Below the pieces are notes generated by a model. That model ran no database searches, had not been told where the DNA came from, and saw only the letters and a program-made list of their open reading frames with translations. A program made the translations under genes and the position numbers. Positions 8,790 through 17,735 of a stretch of 64,000 nucleotides of DNA are shown here, one piece after another (position 1 is the stretch's first letter; each line of letters starts with the position of its first letter). Origin of the DNA: Chitinophaga solisilvae (GTDB lineage Bacteria > Bacteroidota > Bacteroidia > Chitinophagales > Chitinophagaceae); the NCBI RefSeq assembly GCF_009928525.1, contig NZ_JAABOK010000011.1, positions 124,001 through 188,000 of the forward strand. The letters run 5' to 3'.

Positions 8790-11700
8790 TTATTGTTGGA
8801 TAACAAATGGTATTTCACGTATGTCTGATTCAGCCACTACCCGGAGGATGTACATGCCGGAGGCGGCATCTCCCGGCAGCTGTATGGCCTGATCCATATC
8901 CTTCACATCCTGGATGGTGAGCCGATACCACTCTCTGCCGCGTATATCATTGATGAACAGCGCCACCCGCTGCCGCTTCTTCAGTTTCACGACGGCCCTG
9001 AACTGGCCATTGTTGGGGTTGGGCGACAGACCCGCGGATATGATGGTGCCATCGTCGGTGCTGGTGGCCGGTGTGGCATCCGGATCATAGGGTTTCACCC
9101 GGATTTCCTTTTTCACCGTATAGTCGCAACCGTTATACCATGCGGTCAGCTGCAGCCAGTAGGTATCTTCCCGGGAGAACCTTATCAGCGGCGTATTCCC
9201 ACCACGCAGGATAACTGCACGGGGATCGAAGCTCCATTGCAGCGAGTCGGGCTTAGGCAGGCTCACATCGGATACAACCAGTGTATCCATCGCATTCTGC
9301 AGGGTAGACACCAGGAAGTTCGGATCCACCCGGCTGTTCTGCAGCGTGATAAGCGCTTTGCCCGTAGTGGTGCAACCCTTGCTGTCTTTGATGGTCACCG
9401 TATGCTCGCCAGGGCCTTTGTGGAAAAGAGGCTGTTGCTGCCAGCTACCACCCAGACTATAACTATAGGGCATGGTACCTCCGGCGGCGGTGATTTGAAT
9501 GATGCCGTCCGGAGCGCCGTAGCATACCGGCCTGGCTGTTACCACGGCTGTCAGCGGCGCTGCCGGTTCATTGATCACCGCGCTGGCAGTACCGGTGCAC
9601 CCTGCCATATCTGTAATGGCTACCTGGTAGCTGCCGGCTTTCACCGACACCAGATCCTTTCCTGCGGCAGGTCCCGGCGACCAGACAAACGAATACGGCG
9701 CTGCGCTGCCGCTGACATCCAGCGTTACGCTGCCATCGCTGCCGCCAAAGCAGCTGACATCACGGGTGCTGACGGTGGTGAGCAGTGGTGTGTACTTGCT
9801 TGCTACCGTTACATCTGTTTCATTGCCGCAGGTATTTGCATCCTTCACCATGATGTGATAACGGCCGGGAGCCCGGTTTGAAAAGACAGGGGAAGACTGA
9901 TATGATCCGCCGCCGATGCTGTAGCGGTAAGGAGATACGCCCCCCTCCGCCGTGATCGTGAAAGTGCCGTTTCTGTCTGAAGCGCAGATAACGCCGGCAT
10001 TGTCCGATACTTTCAGTCCTACAAAAGCAGCAGGTTCTGTTACCGTTACCGGCCTGCTGACCACGCAGCCGCGGCCGTCCTTTACCTTCAGGGTATAATT
10101 CCCGGCAGACACCAGCGATAACAGATTCGACGACTGGTAAATATCATTGGCCAACGAGTAGGCGTAACCGTTATATTGCTGTCCGTTGCCGCCGGTGGCG
10201 GTAAGAGTAATCCGGGCGTCATTGCCGCCATGACAGGAAATGTTGAATCCATTGTAGTCCGTAAGTGCGGCAGTAAATGCCAGCGGCGCAGGCGGCGCGG
10301 TAATCTGGAGGGGCTGTGTTACCTCGGCCGCGCAGTTCTTCTGATCCGTCACCTTTACCATCCAGCTGCCAGGACCAAATCTGTCTGCCGCTGTAAATGG
10401 CGTATACCCATTTCCGTTATCATGCGCCAGCCAGGTATATTGTCCGTTACCGCCGGCAGCCTCCACACTGAAAGCTACCTTTTCTCCGTAGCAGGTAATA
10501 AAGCCGGCTACGGCCTTTGTAATCTGCAGTAAAGCAGGTTCTTTGACGGTGACGGCTGTAGAAATATTGTCACATCCTTTTTTATCGTAAATGTGCAGGC
10601 GGTAACTACCCGCCGCAGCAATAGTAACCTTATCGGTGCCGGGAGGGCCCAGCGGGTTCCAGTCAGTGCCGGTCAGCCACTCCCACTGGTATTCATAGGG
10701 TGTGATGCCGCCGGTTACCACCCCGGCGATGGCGCCATCTGCCGCGTTGAAACAGGACATATCCGTTGCCGTTACCCGGATGTTGATGGCATCCGGTTGT
10801 GTAATCACTACCGGCGCGGGTAGCTGATAGCGGTCGGCGCATCCTGCCAGGGCGCTGGTCACGGCAGCAGCGTAGGAACCGGCTGCCAGGCCGGGAAACT
10901 GACCAGTGCTGTTACTGATCGGCGCAGGTAAACCACCGTCGCTCAGATAGTAAATATAACCACCCGGCCTTCCGGAGGCAGACAGGGTAATGGCGCCGTT
11001 AGCGCCGCCATGACAACTTACAGGTGTAGTTACCGGAGTACCCAGCATAAAGTCAGGCGCCGGCGTCAGTGTCACATGTTGCGTATAGGCATTACAGGTA
11101 GTAACCGCAGCATCTGTCAGCACAATGTCGTAGTTGCCGTGGCCCAGGTCCGGAATCTGCCACTGAACGGCTGTAGTGGCGGCTTCTTCCTTCACCGGCT
11201 GCCCGTCTTTCCGCAGTACAAAACGATAATTGCCGCTGAAGCGGTCATACGCGCCTTTACTGTGCGTAATGTCAGTAACATTGATTACACCATTGCCCGG
11301 CTGATTGCAGACAGGCTGGTTGGCGCTGACAGTAAAGGAAATGGCTGCCGGCTGCGTGATGGTGAAAGGCATCGGTGCTATCTCCTGCCGGCACTCGTCG
11401 GTGGCGGTCAGGGTATAATCGCCGGGAGCGAGGTGCTCAAAAGTGCCTGTGGTATTGGTACCTACGGTGTTGCCCTGCTGCTGCAGCGTAAAAGTAACGG
11501 CTCCGCTGCCGCCGTTTGACACAGCGGTAACGCTGCCATCGCCTGCATGATAACAGCTGACATTGCTGACAGCGCTGAGCGATGCATGCAGTACCGGCAA
11601 CTCGCCCACGGAGGCATTGTAACCGGTGTAACACAGGCCGGTTGCATCGCCGGGATTGGCAAGCAATACAGTATAATCTCCTTTGGGAATATTGATAAGG

Positions 11701-12968
11701 GTAATATCATTGCCGTTACGGATGTATTTGGCGCTGTCACGGGGAAATACGGCATAATCGTATACATCGCGCAGACAGGCGGTTTCGCCGGGCTGCCCCG
11801 TGGGCTTATCCGGATTACATTTGGCCATATTATTAAGACCCCTGCGGATAATCAGCAGGTATTCCCCATCGCTTTTGCCGGTAACATTCTTCAGGGTAAT
11901 TTTTCCGTTCGGCGTCTGCGGACAGGAAGGCGTGGTTTCAGCGCCGGCAGACTGCGGCGGTGATATCTTGAAGTAAAATGGAATACTGGACTGCGACCAG
12001 CTGCTGTAATTAGGACGGTTCCAGTCTCCCGCAGGCCCGGAAGGATTCCGTGCCATGACGCGGTAGCGGATATTCATCAGGTCATTCCTCGGCCCGATGA
12101 TGGATTGCATGTTGACCGTAATCTGGGACCCTGCATCCCGCCTGAGCGATCTCCAGTTAGGCACCAGTATTTCAGGATCTTCATTACAGCAACCCGGCTG
12201 GTAAATAATATTGCCCCAGTCATCATACTCGGTCTGGGCAGCACAGTCCTGGGGTGAACAATAATTGGGATTAGGTATCCATACATCATCCCCTTCAATA
12301 TAATACTCCCAGTCATACTGCAGGCCCCAGGGATTACCGGGGATGCTTGTTGTCAGGGTCAGGTCTTCGTTGGGACAAATATTATTGAAGGTGGTACCTA
12401 CGCCTGTAGGCGCTGCCGGCGGCAGTATGGTATAATAAAGTTCAATGTAGGCAATGGCATGCGTCTGGGGGCCGTAGTGCGACCAAACCAGCTGATTCAC
12501 CGTTCCCGGCTGATAGCTGGTAAGGTTAATGGTATTATCCGTATAATAATACCAGGAGTCGTCGCCCTGTGAAGTACATTCATCGTTACCGCTATGCCCC
12601 GGCTCCCGCTCGTGGTGAGATAGCATCTTAATTGTAATGGGGGTATTAATATCCACATACATGGTCGTGAGATCCCCGCTTACATTGGCGGGTCCGGAAA
12701 CCGCTTTTTTGACATGCCAGGCCGTTTTAACACAGTTATCTCCCACCACTATGTTTTGTAATCCTGCGCCGGTAAACCGGTAGAATTCAAAGCGGGCGCC
12801 ATAACTTCTCCCTCCGTCAATCTCATAATTGATATCCAGCGTAGTCACCTTCATACGTACCACTACCGTCTGGGCTTTCAGCTGCGCAACAGCGGTACAG
12901 AAAAGGATCAGGGTAAACAACACGGTTCTTCTCAACAAATTACGGTTGTAAAATGCATTCATAGGCAT
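8790..12968 (-). CDS. SprB-repeat surface protein with T9SS sorting domain
   Basis: This 1392-residue protein starts with a signal peptide (RRTVLFTLILFCTAVAQL). From about residue 450 it carries roughly nine or ten SprB-type repeats, each with a hallmark such as VSCYHAGDGSVTAVSNGG, VSCHGGANGAITLSASG, MSCFNAADGAIAG, ISCHGGNDARITLTATGG or VSCFGGSDGSVTLDVSG. Each repeat ends with a D-x-x-GC and a P-x-x-I/L-type edge. The C-terminal 80 residues (LSPNPNNGQF ... GMYILRVV) are a type A T9SS sorting domain, so the protein is probably delivered to the cell surface. SprB-family proteins serve as gliding adhesins. It is the first gene of a tightly packed minus-strand operon running to the left window edge. 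An alternative start is the Met at residue 3. Confidence 0.9.
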   Translation of the reverse strand: MPMNAFYNRNLLRRTVLFTLILFCTAVAQLKAQTVVVRMKVTTLDINYEIDGGRSYGARFEFYRFTGAGLQNIVVGDNCVKTAWHVKKAVSGPANVSGDLTTMYVDINTPITIKMLSHHEREPGHSGNDECTSQGDDSWYYYTDNTINLTSYQPGTVNQLVWSHYGPQTHAIAYIELYYTILPPAAPTGVGTTFNNICPNEDLTLTTSIPGNPWGLQYDWEYYIEGDDVWIPNPNYCSPQDCAAQTEYDDWGNIIYQPGCCNEDPEILVPNWRSLRRDAGSQITVNMQSIIGPRNDLMNIRYRVMARNPSGPAGDWNRPNYSSWSQSSIPFYFKISPPQSAGAETTPSCPQTPNGKITLKNVTGKSDGEYLLIIRRGLNNMAKCNPDKPTGQPGETACLRDVYDYAVFPRDSAKYIRNGNDITLINIPKGDYTVLLANPGDATGLCYTGYNASVGELPVLHASLSAVSNVSCYHAGDGSVTAVSNGGSGAVTFTLQQQGNTVGTNTTGTFEHLAPGDYTLTATDECRQEIAPMPFTITQPAAISFTVSANQPVCNQPGNGVINVTDITHSKGAYDRFSGNYRFVLRKDGQPVKEEAATTAVQWQIPDLGHGNYDIVLTDAAVTTCNAYTQHVTLTPAPDFMLGTPVTTPVSCHGGANGAITLSASGRPGGYIYYLSDGGLPAPISNSTGQFPGLAAGSYAAAVTSALAGCADRYQLPAPVVITQPDAINIRVTATDMSCFNAADGAIAGVVTGGITPYEYQWEWLTGTDWNPLGPPGTDKVTIAAAGSYRLHIYDKKGCDNISTAVTVKEPALLQITKAVAGFITCYGEKVAFSVEAAGGNGQYTWLAHDNGNGYTPFTAADRFGPGSWMVKVTDQKNCAAEVTQPLQITAPPAPLAFTAALTDYNGFNISCHGGNDARITLTATGGNGQQYNGYAYSLANDIYQSSNLLSLVSAGNYTLKVKDGRGCVVSRPVTVTEPAAFVGLKVSDNAGVICASDRNGTFTITAEGGVSPYRYSIGGGSYQSSPVFSNRAPGRYHIMVKDANTCGNETDVTVASKYTPLLTTVSTRDVSCFGGSDGSVTLDVSGSAAPYSFVWSPGPAAGKDLVSVKAGSYQVAITDMAGCTGTASAVINEPAAPLTAVVTARPVCYGAPDGIIQITAAGGTMPYSYSLGGSWQQQPLFHKGPGEHTVTIKDSKGCTTTGKALITLQNSRVDPNFLVSTLQNAMDTLVVSDVSLPKPDSLQWSFDPRAVILRGGNTPLIRFSREDTYWLQLTAWYNGCDYTVKKEIRVKPYDPDATPATSTDDGTIISAGLSPNPNNGQFRAVVKLKKRQRVALFINDIRGREWYRLTIQDVKDMDQAIQLPGDAASGMYILRVVAESDIREIPFVIQQ

Positions 12969-13159
12969 ATAGGGTACAGGGTATAATAGAGCGTTACTTG
13001 TATGTGTATCGGGATCGTCCTAAGCTTCTCTTTCGGTAATTAACAGTCATCGCAAAACCAGTTGCAATATATATTATAAATTTTAAATAATAATTAACAA
13101 TTATATATCAAGAAAAGGCGGAGCTTGCCAACCTTTGATAATCAATACGGATATTTCCA
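12969..13159. other. AT-rich intergenic leader of the SprB-repeat operon
   Basis: No gene is seen here. The stretch 13050-13110 is strongly AT-rich and would lie upstream of the minus-strand operon, so it probably holds its promoter. A weak -7-like box (TGGTTTTG on the minus strand, one mismatch to TAnnTTTG) lies near 13059-13066, without a clear -33 box. Confidence 0.35.
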
Positions 13160-13211
13160 ATAAAAAAGCGGTGGAAACTCACGTGTATCCCTACACGTAA
13201 ATTTCCACCGC
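13160..13211 (-). terminator. Rho-independent terminator of the epimerase gene
   Basis: Read on the minus strand, GCGGTGGAAA pairs with TTTCCACCGC. An inner stem (ACGTGTA with TACACGT) extends the hairpin, and six T residues follow. It lies about 130 bp beyond the stop of the epimerase-like gene at 13339. Confidence 0.75.
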
Positions 13212-13284
13212 CTATAAACGTGCATGCACGTCAGTATCTTCAGTATTTAACGCTCATCCACACAAAGTCCGTCTCCGCTGCATT

Positions 13285-13336
13285 TAAATAACCAAATCTC
13301 AAATAACCAAATAACCAAATAACCAAATAACCAAAT
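13285..13336. repeat. Tandem AAATAACC octamer array (element A)
   Basis: The array contains five AAATAACC units, an AAATCTC unit after the first, and a final AAAT that runs up to the stop codon of the epimerase-like gene. Just to its left (13272-13284) is TCCGCTGCATTT, the complement of the AATGCAGCGGAGA core seen in elements B and D. The octamer is the same as in element D. No opposite arm is visible, so this looks like a half or decayed copy of the hairpin family. Confidence 0.8.
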
Positions 13337-13338
13337 GA

Positions 13339-14184
13339 TTACAGGTTGCTCACCATCTGTTTCCAGAACTTCGCGCTTTCTTTTACTTCCGGAACGTTGA
13401 AATCCCAGTTGTGTTCATATTCTGCAGAGAACAGCCCCTTGAATTTCTGCTCTTTCAGCGTTTCCAGCACCTGCGGGATCTGGCAAACCCCGTTACCCCA
13501 TACTACGTCGTGGGAGTCCATGGATTTATCATTCAGGTCCTTGAAGTGCAGACTTACGATGCGGCCGTTCAGCTGTTTGATGCAGGCAATGGGATCGAGG
13601 CCGGAACGTACCCAGTGGCCGATATCAGCGCAGGCGCCCATCAGTTTACTTCTGCCCTGGATTGCTTTCAGCACGCTGTCGGGGTGCCAGTAAGGGCTTG
13701 GTTTCGGATGATCGTGGATAGCGAGTCTGATATTGTATTTATCGCACAGGGAAGAGATCAGGTCCAGGTACTGCGGTTGTGGTTCGCTGGTGATGCTCTG
13801 GATACCCATGCGGTTGGCGAAATCGAACAGCATTCTCCATTCCGCTTCAGACCCCGGCACTACTACGCCGAATGCCATCAGCACTTTGTGTTTCTTTTTA
13901 AACAGCCCTTTCACCTGTTCCTGTTTATCGGGCGACATATGATAATCGAATTTACCTTCGATACCACCACCAATAACCTGACCGGGATATGCTTCCACGT
14001 ACTGGATGCCGCAGCTGTCCATTTTGTCCAGGGCTTCCGCCAGCGTAAAGTGGTTAAAGGTCCATGCCTGTGCGCCCAGTTTCCAGCCCAATGCATCTGC
14101 TCTGGCCTGGCCACGGGCAGAAGTTGCAAATAAGGCAACTGCCAAACCGCCAGCCAGCATAAATGCATTTCTCAGTTTTTTCAT
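13339..14184 (-). CDS. Secreted sugar-phosphate isomerase/epimerase-like TIM-barrel protein
   Basis: This protein is about 281 residues. The start at 14184 (MKKLRNAFMLAGGLAVALFA) is preferred over an upstream in-frame ATG at 14235, because it gives a clean signal peptide ending near SARGQA. The body fits the xylose-isomerase-like/AP endonuclease 2 TIM-barrel family: AQAWTFNHFTLAEALDKM, YVEAYPG, IRLAIHDHPKP, GACADIGHWVRSGLD, IVSLHFKDLND and GLFSAEYEHNW. The His, Glu and Asp in these motifs match the usual metal-site positions. Substrate is unknown; exported relatives are found in Bacteroidota sugar metabolism. It is a single gene followed by its own terminator. Confidence 0.88.
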   Translation of the reverse strand: MKKLRNAFMLAGGLAVALFATSARGQARADALGWKLGAQAWTFNHFTLAEALDKMDSCGIQYVEAYPGQVIGGGIEGKFDYHMSPDKQEQVKGLFKKKHKVLMAFGVVVPGSEAEWRMLFDFANRMGIQSITSEPQPQYLDLISSLCDKYNIRLAIHDHPKPSPYWHPDSVLKAIQGRSKLMGACADIGHWVRSGLDPIACIKQLNGRIVSLHFKDLNDKSMDSHDVVWGNGVCQIPQVLETLKEQKFKGLFSAEYEHNWDFNVPEVKESAKFWKQMVSNL

Positions 14185-14350
14185 ATAGATATTTTTTTGA
14201 TGATTGAAAGTAATAGCTTTCAGGTTAAAATGCAAGATAATTTGTAAAAAACAACGCAGAAAGCCCCGGAAACATTGTATAAACGGGCTGCTCTTTTATA
14301 TAATTACATTAATCCCGGTTTTTGCTTAATTTTATTTCAGAACATGTGCT

Positions 14351-15445
14351 ATGAGAGGAATAATATTTTCCCGGTTCAATCCGGATGAAAACACTAAGCC
14401 GCCCTTCAAGAAACTGCTGGACCTTTTCACCCAACTACTCACCTACACCAGTGGAGATGTTACAGAAGCCCTGCAATGGCTCACTGAGCTGGATAAGGAA
14501 TTTGGCCTTACCAGTAACGATTATGGCGTGGGAGATTTTATACGGGAGATGAAAGAAAAAGGATACCTGCGGGATAACGAAGAGAGCGGCAAGACAGAGA
14601 TGACCTCCAAAACGGAGCAGACCATCCGCAAGAGTGCGCTGGAAGAGATATTCGGGAAACTGAAAAAATCGGCCACCGGTAACCATAATATCCGTAAATC
14701 AGGCATCGGTGATGAGCTGAATGCAGAAACACGTCCCTTCGAATTCGGCGATGGCGTGGACCAGCTGGATATTACCGCTTCCATCCGCAATGCCCAGATC
14801 AATCATGGTATTGACAGCTTCTCCATCAGCCAGGATGACCTGGAAATCAAGGAAACGGACTATAAAACCCAGACCTCTACCGCGCTGATGATTGATATCT
14901 CCCATTCCATGATTTTATATGGGGAAGACAGGATCACACCCGCCAAAAAAGTGGCCATGGCGCTGAGTGAACTCATCATTACCCGGTATCCGAAGGATAC
15001 GCTGGACATCATCGTTTTCGGTAACGACGCCTGGCAGATAGAGATCAAAGACCTGCCCTACCTGCAGGTCGGGCCTTATCATACCAATACCGTTGCCGGC
15101 CTGGAACTGGCGATGGACCTGCTGCGGCGCAGACGCAATCCCAACAAGCAGATTTTCATGATTACCGACGGGAAACCAACCTGCCTCAAGATAGGAAAGG
15201 ACTACTATAAAAACAGTTTCGGACTGGACAGAAAAATACTGAACCGCACCCTCAACCTCGCGGCGCAGTGTAAAAAACTGAAAATACCGATCACCACCTT
15301 CATGGTCGCCTCCGATCCGTGGCTGCAGAAGTTTGTAACGGAATTTACCGAAACCAATAACGGGAAAGCCTTCTTCTCCGGCACCGACAAACTCGGACAA
15401 TTCCTTTTCTACGATTTCGAAAATGGCAAGAGAAAACTCTTTTAA
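14351..15445 (+). CDS. VWA-domain protein paired with an AAA+ ATPase
   Basis: This 364-residue protein has no signal peptide. The C-terminal half is a von Willebrand factor A domain with a complete MIDAS pattern: MIDISHSM (D-x-S-x-S), a conserved Thr in the HTNTVAG region, and MITDGKPT. The N-terminal part is charged and helical with no recognised fold. It lies 21 bp upstream of a MoxR/magnesium-chelatase-like ATPase. Such pairs act as chaperone-like or metal-insertion modules (MoxR-VWA, BchI/BchD). No chlorophyll, cobalamin or methanol genes are nearby, so the client is unknown. Confidence 0.85.
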   Translation: MRGIIFSRFNPDENTKPPFKKLLDLFTQLLTYTSGDVTEALQWLTELDKEFGLTSNDYGVGDFIREMKEKGYLRDNEESGKTEMTSKTEQTIRKSALEEIFGKLKKSATGNHNIRKSGIGDELNAETRPFEFGDGVDQLDITASIRNAQINHGIDSFSISQDDLEIKETDYKTQTSTALMIDISHSMILYGEDRITPAKKVAMALSELIITRYPKDTLDIIVFGNDAWQIEIKDLPYLQVGPYHTNTVAGLELAMDLLRRRRNPNKQIFMITDGKPTCLKIGKDYYKNSFGLDRKILNRTLNLAAQCKKLKIPITTFMVASDPWLQKFVTEFTETNNGKAFFSGTDKLGQFLFYDFENGKRKLF

Positions 15446-15466
15446 TCCGCAACTAGCATATTACTC

Positions 15467-16981
15467 ATGGATACAAGCATAAAAACATTAGGCGAGCTGA
15501 AAAAAAGCGGCTATACACCCGTTTCTGTAAAAGAAGAAATCAGACGTAACCTGGTCAGAAAATTACAACAGAAAGAAGCAACCTTTCCCGGTATCGTTGG
15601 TTATGAAGACACCGTTATTCCGGATACGGAAAGAGCCCTGCTGTCAAGACACAACATACTCTTCCTCGGATTACGCGGACAGGCTAAAACGCGCATGGCC
15701 CGCCAGATGACGGACCTGCTGGATGAATACATCCCCGTGGTGGAAGGCTCGGAAGTAAACGATGATCCGTTTAATCCGCTGTCCCGCTACGCCCGCGACC
15801 TCATCGCAGAGAAGGGCGACAAAACACCTATCGCCTGGCTGCACCGCACGGAACGCTATGGCGAGAAACTGGCAACGCCGGATGTATCGGTAGCCGATCT
15901 CGTGGGAGATATAGATCCCATCAAGGCAGCCAACATGAAACTCAGCTACGCCGATGAAAGAGCCATTCACTTTGGTATCATCCCCCGCTCCAACCGCGGT
16001 ATCTTCGTCATCAATGAACTTCCTGATCTGCAGGCGCGTATCCAGGTGGCGCTGTTCAATATCCTGCAGGAAGGCGATATCCAGATCAGGGGCTTTAAAG
16101 TAAGAATGCCACTGGATATTCTCTTCGTGTTTACCGCTAACCCGGAAGACTATACGAACCGCGGCTCTATTGTAACACCGCTGAAAGACAGGATAGAAAG
16201 CCAGATCATTACCCACTACCCGAAAAGCGTGGAAAACTCCCTGCTCATTACGGAACAGGAAGCGGATATCCACGAAGAACAACAGGCCAAAGTGTCGATC
16301 TCTGATATGGTGAAGCGCCTGATTGAACAGGTGGCATTTGAAGCGCGCAGCAGCGAATACGTAGACAAGAAAAGCGGCGTGTCGGCACGCCTTACTATCG
16401 CCGCCTATGAAAATGCGGTGAGCTCCGGCGAACGTCGTGCCATTATCAATAAGGAAAAAGAAACGCATGTACGCATAGCGGACCTGCAGTCTATCATACC
16501 CGCTATCACCGGTAAAATAGAACTGGTATACGAAGGCGAACAGGAAGGTCCGCTGCAGGTGGCGCACAACCTGCTGGATAAATCCATCCGCACCCTCTTC
16601 GCCTCCTACTTCCCGAATCCTGATTCCTTCAAAAAGAAAAAACAACCGGGAGGCCCGCTGGAAAATCCTTACCGCAGCGTTATTCAGTGGTTCGACAAGG
16701 GCAACTCCCTGCAGTTGCTGCAAGATATCAATGATAAGCAATACGAAACCACCCTCCACAAAGTAGAAGGACTGAATGACCTGGTGAAAGCCCGCTTTCC
16801 GCAGACCAATAAACGGGAAGCCCTGCTGCTCATGGAGTTTGTGCTGCACGGTCTTGCATCCTATTCCCTCATCAGTAAAAAGGTAGCTGAAAATGAAACA
16901 CGTTTCAGCGATCTGTTAGGCACCATGATGAATTTCAGTATGGGCAATGATGAGCCGGAAGAAGAGGAAGATTTTGAATAA
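15467..16981 (+). CDS. MoxR/magnesium-chelatase-like AAA+ ATPase
   Basis: This 504-residue protein has a variant Walker A (GLRGQAKTR), a Walker B (GIFVINELPDL, with Glu replaced by Asn-Glu spacing typical of this group) and a sensor-type segment (FVFTANPEDYTNRG). An arginine-bearing loop (TPLKDRIES) follows. The C-terminal third is helical and ends in an acidic tail (EPEEEEDFE). It is co-directional with the VWA gene 21 bp upstream, and a strong terminator follows at 17014. The two proteins probably form one ATP-driven complex in the cytoplasm. The family assignment is firm and the biological target unknown. Confidence 0.88.
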   Translation: MDTSIKTLGELKKSGYTPVSVKEEIRRNLVRKLQQKEATFPGIVGYEDTVIPDTERALLSRHNILFLGLRGQAKTRMARQMTDLLDEYIPVVEGSEVNDDPFNPLSRYARDLIAEKGDKTPIAWLHRTERYGEKLATPDVSVADLVGDIDPIKAANMKLSYADERAIHFGIIPRSNRGIFVINELPDLQARIQVALFNILQEGDIQIRGFKVRMPLDILFVFTANPEDYTNRGSIVTPLKDRIESQIITHYPKSVENSLLITEQEADIHEEQQAKVSISDMVKRLIEQVAFEARSSEYVDKKSGVSARLTIAAYENAVSSGERRAIINKEKETHVRIADLQSIIPAITGKIELVYEGEQEGPLQVAHNLLDKSIRTLFASYFPNPDSFKKKKQPGGPLENPYRSVIQWFDKGNSLQLLQDINDKQYETTLHKVEGLNDLVKARFPQTNKREALLLMEFVLHGLASYSLISKKVAENETRFSDLLGTMMNFSMGNDEPEEEEDFE

Positions 16982-17013
16982 GGGTCACGGGGGATAACAC
17001 AACAATTTTATTT

Positions 17014-17050
17014 ATCCGGCATCTGTTGAGGCAGATGCCGGATTTGTTTT
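17014..17050 (+). terminator. Rho-independent terminator after the VWA/AAA+ operon
   Basis: ATCCGGCATCTG pairs with CAGATGCCGGAT across a 6-base loop, and a T-rich tail follows (TTGTTTT). It ends the plus-strand pair 33 bp after the ATPase stop. Confidence 0.85.
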
Positions 17051-17078
17051 ATAAATACTGTTTCTTACTGCAGCCGTA

Positions 17079-17561
17079 TTATTCGCGGTCGTCTAATACC
17101 AGCGAGAGATAAACGGCACTGCTGAGCGGATTGTCATAATACGCCGCTATCGGTTCAAATCCCAGGGAAGTGTATAACTCGATAGCCGGTTTCATATGCG
17201 CCAGCGTATCCAGCAGAATACGCCTGTAGCCCAAGGCTTTGCTTTCTTCGATAGCTTTTGCCGCCAGGGCTTTGCCAACACCGTGTCCTTTGAACGCATC
17301 CTTTACAAACAGGCGTTTCATTTCTGCGGTGGTGTTGTCGAAAGAGCGGACAGCCACACAACCTGCCACCTGTCCGTCTACCTTAGCCAGAAACAAGGCT
17401 CCGGCAGGGGCGGCGTAAGGTCCGGGCAAATGTGTCATTTCATCTTCAAACTGTTGAAAGCTTAGGTCAACACTTAACCAGTTGGCGTATTCTCTGAAAA
17501 GCTGCTTTACCTGTTCAAGGCTTCCGGTGTCTGTTGCGGTTACTTTTAAGATCTCTGTCAT
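17079..17561 (-). CDS. GNAT-family N-acetyltransferase
   Basis: This 160-residue protein shows the GNAT acetyl-CoA loop (FVKDAFKGHGVGKALAAKA, matching R/Q-x-x-G-x-G/A), the preceding strand (VAGCVAVRSF) and a C-terminal strand motif (YTSLGFEPIAAYYDNP). The length is normal for a single GNAT domain. The acceptor substrate cannot be read from the sequence. It faces the VWA/AAA+ operon convergently and is separate from the RiPP operon, which ends 175 bp to its right. Confidence 0.9.
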   Translation of the reverse strand: MTEILKVTATDTGSLEQVKQLFREYANWLSVDLSFQQFEDEMTHLPGPYAAPAGALFLAKVDGQVAGCVAVRSFDNTTAEMKRLFVKDAFKGHGVGKALAAKAIEESKALGYRRILLDTLAHMKPAIELYTSLGFEPIAAYYDNPLSSAVYLSLVLDDRE

Positions 17562-17735
17562 TCCACACTAATTTGATTATCTGTGAACGCAAAAGTTTTC
17601 CGGAATAGGTAATGCCTCAGTTTCCTCTGACTGCCGGGCACGCCCCAAACTTTTGCGGGATAAGCAATTTACGATATTTACTTCATACTGCAGACACCGT
17701 ACAAATATTATTTTAAAGGTAACATTCCCTCTTTT

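Noticed and set aside
11437-11767. Minus-strand small frames inside the SprB-repeat gene
   Set aside because: They are out-of-frame shadows of the 1392-residue coding sequence.
13285-13336. Tandem AAATAACC units as a CRISPR array
   Set aside because: Units are 7-8 bp with no spacers, and no cas genes are near.
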